A stretch of DNA of 24,344 bases. Origin: a virus. A program made the translations under genes and the position numbers. Below, in pieces: positions 13,273-20,166 of this stretch; the first letter of the stretch is position 1; each line of letters begins with the position of its first letter. Under the pieces are notes generated by a model. The model was not told the origin of the DNA. It worked only from the letters and a program-made list of their open reading frames with translations, and did no database searches. The DNA lies in the IMG/VR virus record IMGVR_UViG_3300010430_000434, positions 1 through 24,344 of that record. The stretch is one strand, 5' to 3'.

Positions 13273-15339
13273 CTAAGCCGGTTTAGGGTTTACGGTAGTG
13301 GCCTGTTCATCGTCAGGTATAACGGCTGCCGGGGTCGCTGCCGGTCCTACGAGCTTGTCATTTTCCAGGCCCTCCGCCGGTAGGAATTGCCCCTTGCTAT
13401 TCCGTTTCCGAAAAAAGACCAGGCGATGCCAACGATGGCGACAGCCGTATGATCCTTTGAAGTCCCAAATAGAGTATTCCCCGAACTCAGGGTTAGCACC
13501 TTCAATGCTCATTTCGTTGATGTCCTCAAACCGGTAGATATAGTTCAGGTCAAGGACGGCATGACAGAAGTCCCGGTTCTTTTTATCGAACGGCCCCCGG
13601 TACTCGTACCGTATTTTGTAAAGCCCGGTGTCAAGTACGCTCGGTTCTTCGGGTTCGCTGTCCAGTTTTGAGGTCGAAACCTGGAATTCTTCTGGCACCG
13701 GTTTTAGCTTTAACTTGATGCCCTCCTTTGTTAGCTTCTCATCCTCCTGAACCAGTACCCATCCCTCGGCCTCCAAATCGGCCCGTTTTTCGCCTTTACC
13801 CTTTAGGTAGGCAATCACTCCGGCTATGTGTTCTTTACCTATAATTTGGCTCCCCTGGTGACTAAAGGAGGCCATCAGGCCAGGGTCAACGGGTGTACCG
13901 GCTGTCACATTGATGTTATCCACCACCTCGGCAATCTGTTCGGGGGTGAAAGTTGGGAACGATGCCGATATGATTGCTTTAGCACTTTCTTTGGTAAGCA
14001 AGCCGGAAGTAACATTTCCAATAACCTCCAATAGGCTTGAAATTTGCGCTCCGTTCAGTGCTTGCTTTTGGATATCCCCGGCGTCGGCGGCTACCGGTTT
14101 CTTGGCACCTGGTTTAACAGGCTGACCAGGCTTAACAGCTTCACCAGGCTTAGCATCGCCGGTGTCGGCCTCTGCATCGCCCGTATCACCTTCAAGGAAT
14201 TGCCCTGGCTGCAAGGTTTCAATACTGATTTCAGTGTCCCATCCGTTTATCTTAAAGATTGTCAGTAGTTCGTTTATGATGATTTGCTGAAACGGCACAA
14301 TAACCATCTTATTCATCAGCAACGAGGACGATTCAAGTTCCTCGGCATTGTTCCCCAGGCCTCCGCCTTCACGTATGCCGAACAATAGGGGCGACGGCAC
14401 TCGGTGAGCGATCATGATGTTCTTTGCAATCTCCGGCATGAGGTCCCGAAAACGCTTGTCGATGTTTGCCGGTTCATAGGTTTGGAAATCTACCTGTTCA
14501 TCCCGGTTGTTATTGTAAACGAAAACGATCTTGCTCTGGCCCTTGCCGGTGAACTTGTCCATGAAGCCCCGTTCGATTTTCCGCTTCTCTTCTTGTGGGG
14601 GTTCACCGTTGTAAAACTGTACCACTGACGAGGGGAAGAACCCGTTCGCAATATTGTTCAAGTGGAATTCCCCGACTCGGTTATCCATAAGGATCCAGTT
14701 CAACCCTCCAATGTACGAAGGGGTGGAGTAGTAAAACTGCATAGGCCGGTACTGCTTGACGAAGATCATCTGCCGACCGGCTGACCGGTCCAATAGGTTC
14801 AGGGCCGGAATCCTGGTAGGTTCAAATTTCTTCTTTCGGAATTGCGTCCAATCCCAGGAAACATAGTAGTCCTCTATCTGCCCGTCGTCGTTCGCTTTTC
14901 CGCTTCTTATCTGCTCCGCCGGTGTATGGTATATCTCGACTATTGCTGTTCGTGCCTGGTTCCAAACCACTTGCCATCCATAGTAGCCGTGTAGGTACAG
15001 GTCGAAGGATGTCTTGTTGATCAGGTCGTCCAGGGTGTCACCGTGTCGATTGATCTTTGTTCTAAACTTTTCCACTTCGGGAATCACCTGGCTAAAGTTC
15101 AGCCCGGCACCGGCAATCATTTGGACAATACCGTTCGTTAGGGCGTTATGTATGGACGATTGCAGCCAGGCCACAATCACATCCACGGGAAACAAGTTAT
15201 CCTCCCCATACGTGACCCAATCCTCGTAGGATTTTTCGACAGCCTGTGGCAGATCGACCTCGGCGAAATTGTAAACCGAAAACTTATCTTCCGGCTTAGA
15301 GATGGCCTTTATACTCACCTCGTTCTTTGTCTGTTCCAT
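13273..15339 (-). CDS. portal protein with C-terminal minor-head-like module
   Basis: A 688-aa protein. Residues 1-385 look like a portal: 'DNLFPVDVIVAWLQSS', 'SIHNALTNGIVQMIAGAGLN', 'HGYYGWQVVWNQ', then 'EIAKNIMIAHRVPSPLLFGI' and 'ESSSLLMNKMVIVPFQQIII', as in phage portals that form the dodecameric DNA gate. A Gly/Asp/Pro/Lys linker (384-415) with 'DTGDA' and 'PGQPVKPG' repeats leads to a helical part typical of portal C-termini ('ALNGAQISSLLEVI'). An extra region (572-655) has 'GPFDKKNRDFCHAVLD' (C592) and 'GSYGCRHRWHRLVFFR' (C633), the R..C / C.H.W pattern seen at the end of MuF/minor-head proteins. Portal plus minor-head fusion is therefore likely. The start overlaps the upstream gene by 44 nt. 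Confidence 0.85.
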   Translation of the reverse strand: MEQTKNEVSIKAISKPEDKFSVYNFAEVDLPQAVEKSYEDWVTYGEDNLFPVDVIVAWLQSSIHNALTNGIVQMIAGAGLNFSQVIPEVEKFRTKINRHGDTLDDLINKTSFDLYLHGYYGWQVVWNQARTAIVEIYHTPAEQIRSGKANDDGQIEDYYVSWDWTQFRKKKFEPTRIPALNLLDRSAGRQMIFVKQYRPMQFYYSTPSYIGGLNWILMDNRVGEFHLNNIANGFFPSSVVQFYNGEPPQEEKRKIERGFMDKFTGKGQSKIVFVYNNNRDEQVDFQTYEPANIDKRFRDLMPEIAKNIMIAHRVPSPLLFGIREGGGLGNNAEELESSSLLMNKMVIVPFQQIIINELLTIFKINGWDTEISIETLQPGQFLEGDTGDAEADTGDAKPGEAVKPGQPVKPGAKKPVAADAGDIQKQALNGAQISSLLEVIGNVTSGLLTKESAKAIISASFPTFTPEQIAEVVDNINVTAGTPVDPGLMASFSHQGSQIIGKEHIAGVIAYLKGKGEKRADLEAEGWVLVQEDEKLTKEGIKLKLKPVPEEFQVSTSKLDSEPEEPSVLDTGLYKIRYEYRGPFDKKNRDFCHAVLDLNYIYRFEDINEMSIEGANPEFGEYSIWDFKGSYGCRHRWHRLVFFRKRNSKGQFLPAEGLENDKLVGPAATPAAVIPDDEQATTVNPKPA

Positions 15340-15670
15340 AGGTCTCTTTCGTTATGGGTGTTGTAATTGCTTCAAGTAGCCCTTTCTCGATTAATACAGG
15401 GGTAGCCGGGACGGTGTTATCAAAGATTGTGTAATCGTATTGCCCTGATTGTTTGACCCCTACCGATGTGAATATCGACGTCGGGATATCCTCTATGGTT
15501 AAGAAGCGATCCCCAGGGATTATAGTAGCCAGGGTTAGGTCGTATGTCCCGGTGAAGTTTGTTCCTCTCCTGGTGAACCCTAACAATAGGGGCGGAGGAC
15601 TGTTTGTGTCCTCATCCCCCAGTGTCAAAGTCAGGGTAAAATCTAATGCTAATAGATCAACGTATATCAT
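15296..15670 (-). CDS. hypothetical virion-region protein (124 aa)
   Basis: Beta-rich, with N-terminal 'MIYVDLLALDFTLTLTLGDE', then 'PPPLLLGFTRRGTNFTGTYD' and 'TIIPGDRFLTIEDIPTSIFT'. No family recognised. It lies 2 nt downstream of tail-tube-like copy A and overlaps the portal start by 44 nt, an unusually long overlap; the C-terminal 15 residues are coded in overlap. It may be a head decoration, neck or tail-terminator protein; nothing in the sequence decides. Confidence 0.6.
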   Translation of the reverse strand: MIYVDLLALDFTLTLTLGDEDTNSPPPLLLGFTRRGTNFTGTYDLTLATIIPGDRFLTIEDIPTSIFTSVGVKQSGQYDYTIFDNTVPATPVLIEKGLLEAITTPITKETYGTDKERGEYKGHL

Positions 15671-15672
15671 CG

Positions 15673-16224
15673 CTAATAGACTGGGTTTACAGTTACATTT
15701 GCGAAGTTGTCAAAGGGTGTGGTAGTGTATGCTGCCATAAAAAGAGCGTAGTAATCCTCTTCAGCGAGGAACACCTGGTCGAGGCCCTTCTTATCTCCGG
15801 CGGCTGTACCGGAATTCTCTACACCACCTGTAGAAGTACATCCGTTTGTATCACCAAATATTCTGATTGCTCCCTGGAAATCGAGGGTCCACATGGTCCA
15901 TCGTCCCAGCTTCAAAGCATCGAGATCAACCAGGTCCGCCGGTTTGATATTAAACAGCGTCATAGTGATGGTTTTTGCCAAGAAAGACGTACCGTTTTCA
16001 CGGGCCGTATTAATTGTTTCATCGAACATCCCTACGTTATCTGCCATTTCAAACCGATAGATCGTAATCGGGTCAGCTCCCAGGTCGGTATATTCTCCGC
16101 CGACAATCAGCTTTCCGGTCAGTGCTATGAAGTCATTGTATTTGGCATAAAAAACGGTCTTTATCCCTGCTCGGCCTACAAGACAATCGTCAAGTAATCG
16201 GCCATTTGTTAAGTCGCAAGCCAT
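15673..16224 (-). CDS. tail-tube-like virion protein, copy A (183 aa)
   Basis: Starts 'MACDLTNGRLLDDCLVGRAG' and contains 'ITIYRFEMAD', 'KTITMTLFNIKPADLVDLDA', 'LGRWTMWTLDFQGAIRIFGD' and a final 'TPFDNFANVTVNP'. The strand pattern with 'W.LD..G.IR.FG' resembles tail-tube proteins, inferred by shape only. It is clearly paralogous to 11832-12458. It follows the major capsid gene after an 85-nt gap, a common place for an abundant structural protein. Confidence 0.6.
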   Translation of the reverse strand: MACDLTNGRLLDDCLVGRAGIKTVFYAKYNDFIALTGKLIVGGEYTDLGADPITIYRFEMADNVGMFDETINTARENGTSFLAKTITMTLFNIKPADLVDLDALKLGRWTMWTLDFQGAIRIFGDTNGCTSTGGVENSGTAAGDKKGLDQVFLAEEDYYALFMAAYTTTPFDNFANVTVNPVY

Positions 16225-16286
16225 ATCTTAAAGGTTTTTAGTGATGGGATTAAAAGGGAAGCCCGGAACTATTGGTAGAAACCGAG

Positions 16287-16313
16287 CTAACCCTTTCCCC
16301 CCGTTCGGGTTAG
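16287..16313 (-). other. hairpin over the capsid stop codon
   Basis: CTAACCC and GGGTTAG (16287-16293 and 16307-16313) pair perfectly around a 13-nt loop. The capsid TAA (16310-16312) lies inside one arm. There is no T-tract, so it is more likely an mRNA end-protecting or processing hairpin than a terminator. Confidence 0.45.
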
Positions 16314-17227
16314 GTTGACAAGTGAAGAACAATTTCTTCGGGCCAGCCTATCTGAACGCCCATCACGGCATAGCTCCTGAAACGAACATTGTCCGACAGG
16401 TCTATTTCCGCCATATCTTTAAGAATGACCTCGTTTAAATTCGAAACGCTTTCGGTTCCGAAATAGAGATTTGATTTGTGAGATAGTACGAACTGGTTTG
16501 CGGCCATCCCAGGGGCTACAACTAATGGGATGCCTATGTAGTTCATCGGCTTATCACCGGCCTGATACTGATCCATGTAACCTTGACTCGCCAGAGCTTG
16601 CTTGTAAGCGGCTGCGACGTTCGGGGCTACCCAGTACATTAGGTCAGGGGCCTTAAACCAGGGCTGACCGGCTGCGAGGGTGTATGCACCTCCCAGGTCA
16701 GCTACGACAGTGGTTGCATCTACGGCGGAAGGTGTTAACTGATTTCCACCTGGTACATCGGCTGTCATGATCTTGATGAATCCGTCCATCAACTGCCAGG
16801 GTGCGACCAGGGTATCACCTTGCCACATAGTGTATTCTACCTCGTCGCCTACGTGTCCCAGTATTTCAGTAATCATTGCATCGACTACGTCCTGGGCGAG
16901 CTTCCGGTTTGCACCGGTTCCCATCCTGACCGAACTCCAATCTACGTGTTTGAAATCGGCTTTACACATTTGCAGATTCACTTCAAAGGGGGTAGCAGTT
17001 ATAATCCGCTCGTCGATGGTAACTGTTCCTACAGGTGTAAAGTCACAAGTCGGGACAGCGATCATTCCGGCAGCGGCTAACCGACGGATGTGCCAGGCTT
17101 TGTTAATGTCGTCCTTGATGGTGACATTACCATTACCTACCGTAAATGCTCCGAAGAACATTTTATTTATTAATTCTGTTGCGGCTTCGCCTACATACGA
17201 AGTCGTCAAGCTAAGTGTTGTTGCCAT
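16310..17227 (-). CDS. major capsid protein, HK97-fold candidate
   Basis: A 305-aa protein. Starts 'MATTLSLTTSYVGEAATELI', then 'AWHIRRLAAAGMIAVPTCDF' and 'DERIITATPFEVNLQMCKAD' (a likely E-loop/P-domain region), a helix 'NRKLAQDVVDAMITEILGHV', a central 'WQLMDGFIKIM' and a C-terminal 'NLYFGTESVSNLNEVILKDM' followed by 'VRFRSYAVMGVQIGWPEEIV'. Size, this C-terminal pattern and its place right after a protease-scaffold gene support a major capsid protein; the HK97 fold is inferred. Both its own stop and the upstream gene's stop lie in hairpins. An A/T-rich leader (TTAAATCAATTATT) precedes the start. Confidence 0.82.
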   Translation of the reverse strand: MATTLSLTTSYVGEAATELINKMFFGAFTVGNGNVTIKDDINKAWHIRRLAAAGMIAVPTCDFTPVGTVTIDERIITATPFEVNLQMCKADFKHVDWSSVRMGTGANRKLAQDVVDAMITEILGHVGDEVEYTMWQGDTLVAPWQLMDGFIKIMTADVPGGNQLTPSAVDATTVVADLGGAYTLAAGQPWFKAPDLMYWVAPNVAAAYKQALASQGYMDQYQAGDKPMNYIGIPLVVAPGMAANQFVLSHKSNLYFGTESVSNLNEVILKDMAEIDLSDNVRFRSYAVMGVQIGWPEEIVLHLST

Positions 17228-17256
17228 AATAATTGATTTAAGAGATAATAGATTTT

Positions 17257-17272
17257 GGACAACTATTTGTCC
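17257..17272 (-). other. hairpin over the protease-scaffold stop codon, upstream of the capsid gene
   Basis: GGACAA and TTGTCC pair perfectly around a 4-nt loop; the TAG stop of the protease-scaffold gene lies in it. The element ends 29 nt before the capsid ATG. It may protect or separate the capsid mRNA segment. Confidence 0.5.
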
Positions 17273-18408
17273 GTTTTGCTTTGCTTGACAAAACTGTTCA
17301 GACCGGTTATGATCTTTGCCTTTTCGTCTTTCTCAGGGGTTTCCGGTTTAGGGTCCTCTGCCGGTTTATTGAACTCTACACGGAGGGCATCGGTCGCCGT
17401 CTTAACGGTAGTCTCGATGTGGGTAAGCGTTTCCTTTTTAAAGTTCGTGAGAACCGAAGCCAGGTTATCAATCAGTTTCTCCATTTGGGAATCGGAAAGG
17501 GGTTCAGCCTTTTCCAGGTCCTCCTTTTCTTCCTCTACGACTTCTGCTTCTGCTACTCGTAGCTCGCCTACAATTCCGTCCTCAGTAACCACAAGTACAC
17601 CTCCATCGGCCAGGGTCCATTCCCCGGTAGGTAAAGGTTGTTCCTCGCCGTCTACTGTATGGGTAATTGCGGCTCCTACTGCCAGTGCTTCGCCAGGGAA
17701 GTTGATTGTCGCTTCTACGCCATCCGCATTAGTTCCTTCGATGCTACCGAACTTTTCTTCTTCGGCCTCATCAGGTTTCTCTTCTGCAAACAGGGTCTTA
17801 ATCCTGTTCAGGTATTCATCTAATTTTGTTGTTTTCATGGGTTTAGAATTTTCGATTAATTCACTTGCGAAAACACCTTCAACCGAGAAACCGGCAAGCT
17901 CTTTTCCCTTCACCAGGTTCCAGACATCATCGTTTAGCACTTTCACCTTAACGAACCATGATCCGACCGGCAGATTGAACCCATAGACGGCGGACTTATC
18001 CCGTTTGGAATCTTCCACTATCCATGACTCAATAACCGACAGGTCATTTAAAGTTGCTTCGTGTTCAAGTGTCATGTTATTCTGTTTACCCTGGTACAGG
18101 AACCGTTCCGATAACTCCCGAATGGTTTCCGCCTTGAAAAAGACAAAGGATTCTTCCCCTTCTTCGTCAAGTCTATAAATCAGTTTGTCAGGTATCATAG
18201 CTGGCCCTGCGACAATGCGCTGTGACTCGTCCAGGGTCTTGAACCTGAATTGTTTTTGGTTTTGCTTAATCGTGCCAGGGGTAACGATGGTTCCCTGGGC
18301 GTTGAATGCAATCCAGTTTTCTTCTATGGCAGGGTGTTTCACCAGGCTGATAGCGGTGATCCCTTCGCCCTTATTATCTAACTTCAATTTCAGTTCAACG
18401 ATCTTCAT
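17263..18408 (-). CDS. XkdF-type prohead protease fused to a scaffold-like domain
   Basis: A 381-aa protein. Residues 1-195 match the XkdF putative phage serine protease pattern: 'GITAISLVKHPAIEENWIAF', 'RIVAGPAMIPDKLIYRLDEE', a His in 'MTLEHEAT' (H116), 'VIESWIVED' and a Ser in 'AGFSVEGVF' (S175). H116 and S175 are the candidate catalytic pair; related prohead proteases use Ser/His. Residues 230-285 hold a small beta unit ('PTGEWTLADGGVLVVTEDG') often found in phage protease-scaffold fusions, then an acidic segment and a coiled coil 'MEKLIDNLASVLTNFKKETL' that would act as scaffold, ending in a basic 'LNSFVKQSKTDK'. It lies directly before the capsid gene, as expected for capsid maturation. 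Confidence 0.82.
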   Translation of the reverse strand: MKIVELKLKLDNKGEGITAISLVKHPAIEENWIAFNAQGTIVTPGTIKQNQKQFRFKTLDESQRIVAGPAMIPDKLIYRLDEEGEESFVFFKAETIRELSERFLYQGKQNNMTLEHEATLNDLSVIESWIVEDSKRDKSAVYGFNLPVGSWFVKVKVLNDDVWNLVKGKELAGFSVEGVFASELIENSKPMKTTKLDEYLNRIKTLFAEEKPDEAEEEKFGSIEGTNADGVEATINFPGEALAVGAAITHTVDGEEQPLPTGEWTLADGGVLVVTEDGIVGELRVAEAEVVEEEKEDLEKAEPLSDSQMEKLIDNLASVLTNFKKETLTHIETTVKTATDALRVEFNKPAEDPKPETPEKDEKAKIITGLNSFVKQSKTDK

Positions 18409-18418
18409 GGTCTTAGCT

Positions 18419-20041
18419 TTAAAGTGTTACATCTGCTTCCCTTTGCCGTTCGATATCCTGGGCGGCTGTTACGTCACTTTGCACTACATAGGTTTTCATT
18501 GCTCCCCTGGTAACGCCTCCCTGGGATATGGCTACTTCGTCTGGTATGCTGACATCGGTTTGCGTCAGGTCCTCCGATACTACATCGGTCTGCGGAGCGG
18601 CAAGCGACACGGATGGAACCGAGGCTCCACCACCAGGTACGCCAGGTGCCGTCTGTTGAGCTATTTTGCGGACGTTCGCCATCCCTGCGGCGAGTGCTGC
18701 GGCTGCGGCTACTACTGCCAAAACTGGGCCTACCACCGGAATAGCAGCTACGGACGAGTAAGTGGTGATTGCTCCCTGAATTGCTGACTTAGTGGCGTCG
18801 GCTATTTGGATTGCTCTGGCAGCTTTTGAACCCTCTCCCAGGAAACCAATCAGGGCGTTAAGTGAATTCTGGTAAATACCTTCCCGAACCGACTTAGCCA
18901 GTTCTTCATTCTTAAGCTGTTCGGCCAGTTGATCTTCCTCGGCCTTGTACCGGTCCTTGGTAATGTTGATCAGGGCTTCGGCTTCGGCCTGGCTGATGGC
19001 CTCCTTATCCTTTGCAGCTTGTTCCTCTGCTTTGATATCCTCCTGGCGAAACATTTCGTCCAGGTCCATTTCGTCCCGGCGGAGGTCGTCTTGCTGTCCT
19101 TTGAGAAAGTCAGCGAATTCTTCTTCTGCAGCTTGTTTTTCTTCAAGCTCGGTTAGGTATAATTGATGCTCCGCTTTACGGGCGGCGGCGGCCTGGTTAT
19201 CAATCTCATTTAACCGGTTCTTTAGTTCCCTTTGCTTTCCCAGGGATTCCGTCTGTAGGTTGATCAAAGCGGCTTCGGCTTCGGCCAGTAATCGTAGTTC
19301 TTCCCTGGTAGGAATCTCTTCGGCAGAGTTTTCAATAGCAGCTTGAGCCAGGGCTACCCGTTGCTCCTGTAGCTTGATGTTGTCAGCAAGGATTTCTTTC
19401 TCTATGGCATCGGCATCAATGATCGCCTGGCGACGTTCCTCTACCGACTTGGTAAGGTCCCTGGTCACGAATACCAGTTCTGCTATCTGTTGCCTACGTT
19501 CGGCGTTCGCCGTGATCACATCCGTTTCGGCTAAGAATAACGCTCTTTGTGCTTTCTCGAACTCGATGGCGGCGGCTGTCGCTACCCTGATCTCATCGCC
19601 TACACCCTTGACGGCGTCGCCCATCTCCTGAAACCCCTCTTTGAAGTTGCCCCTAAAGATTTGTCCCAGGGCCTTGAACAGCTTTGCGGCCCTTTGCGTA
19701 ATGACGTCCAGGGCTGCCGAAACAGCCTTCATAACGTCGTTCATCTTGTCGGCTCCCTCTTGTGTCTTTGTGAACGCTTTAAATAGGGCTGTGAGGGCTA
19801 ACACAATAGCGGCAAGGATGGCGACAATCGGGTTAGCGAGTAGGGCCTTGAATGCTTTGCCTACACCGGCGATACCTTGCTGAACTTTCCCCAGGGGACC
19901 AGGTAATGCTCCCAGGCTCTTGTCAAGCTCTTTGGTAGATTTACCGACCTCCTTCATCGTCCCGTCCACCTGCTTTAATTGCGCCTGAGTCCGTTCAGTT
20001 TTTATGTCAATCGTCCGACAGATTATTTCCTCACACGCCAT
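18419..20041 (-). CDS. tape measure protein
   Basis: A 540-aa protein. Long charged helices fill the middle (about 150-400; 'RRQQIAELVFVTRDLTKSVE', 'EEKQAAEEEFADFLKGQQDD'), with hydrophobic segments at 66-90 ('KALLANPIVAILAAIVLALT') and near 440-475 ('AIPVVGPVLAVVAAAAALAA'). This coiled-coil plus membrane-like layout is typical of tape measure proteins, which set tail length and help eject DNA. At about 0.15 nm per residue this predicts a tail near 80 nm, if the whole chain is used. A Pro/Gly-rich tail follows. It overlaps the 47-aa gene by 19 nt, and the protease-scaffold gene begins 10 nt downstream. Confidence 0.88.
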   Translation of the reverse strand: MACEEIICRTIDIKTERTQAQLKQVDGTMKEVGKSTKELDKSLGALPGPLGKVQQGIAGVGKAFKALLANPIVAILAAIVLALTALFKAFTKTQEGADKMNDVMKAVSAALDVITQRAAKLFKALGQIFRGNFKEGFQEMGDAVKGVGDEIRVATAAAIEFEKAQRALFLAETDVITANAERRQQIAELVFVTRDLTKSVEERRQAIIDADAIEKEILADNIKLQEQRVALAQAAIENSAEEIPTREELRLLAEAEAALINLQTESLGKQRELKNRLNEIDNQAAAARKAEHQLYLTELEEKQAAEEEFADFLKGQQDDLRRDEMDLDEMFRQEDIKAEEQAAKDKEAISQAEAEALINITKDRYKAEEDQLAEQLKNEELAKSVREGIYQNSLNALIGFLGEGSKAARAIQIADATKSAIQGAITTYSSVAAIPVVGPVLAVVAAAAALAAGMANVRKIAQQTAPGVPGGGASVPSVSLAAPQTDVVSEDLTQTDVSIPDEVAISQGGVTRGAMKTYVVQSDVTAAQDIERQREADVTL

Positions 20042-20166
20042 CGCTTTAGGTGTTTGAATCTGCTCGGCAGCCGACGGGAAACCTGGTCAAGATGGCGTTG
20101 ATCACCATACTGACAGGCTTCTAATAGCTGTCGCAAATTGGTTAATATGTACTGGTCGCCGTTCAT
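20023..20166 (-). CDS. small gene (47 aa) between tail-tip and tape measure genes
   Basis: Translates 'MNGDQYILTNLRQLLEACQY', then 'GDQRHLDQVSRRLPSRFKHL' and 'KRWRVRK'. Its ATG overlaps the stop of the upstream 696-aa gene as ATGA (20166-20163) and its end overlaps the tape measure start by 19 nt, so it fills an otherwise empty 121-nt gap exactly. A helical N-terminal half and a very basic C-terminus (R/K-rich) suggest contact with nucleic acid or an acidic partner. Family unknown. It could be a small tail-assembly factor, but it is far shorter than usual gpG/gpGT chaperones and shows no frameshift site that I can see. Confidence 0.6.
   Translation of the reverse strand: MNGDQYILTNLRQLLEACQYGDQRHLDQVSRRLPSRFKHLKRWRVRK

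Noticed and set aside
15646-16197. 183-aa plus-strand ORF opposite tail-tube-like copy A
   Set aside because: Antisense shadow; the minus-strand frame has a clear paralogue.
17255-17986. 243-aa plus-strand ORF opposite the protease-scaffold gene
   Set aside because: Ser/Arg-rich antisense translation of the acidic linker; no start signal and against the direction of all other genes.
20023-20166. Tail assembly chaperone with programmed frameshift
   Set aside because: The gene is only 47 aa, and no slippery heptamer followed by a longer frame was seen.
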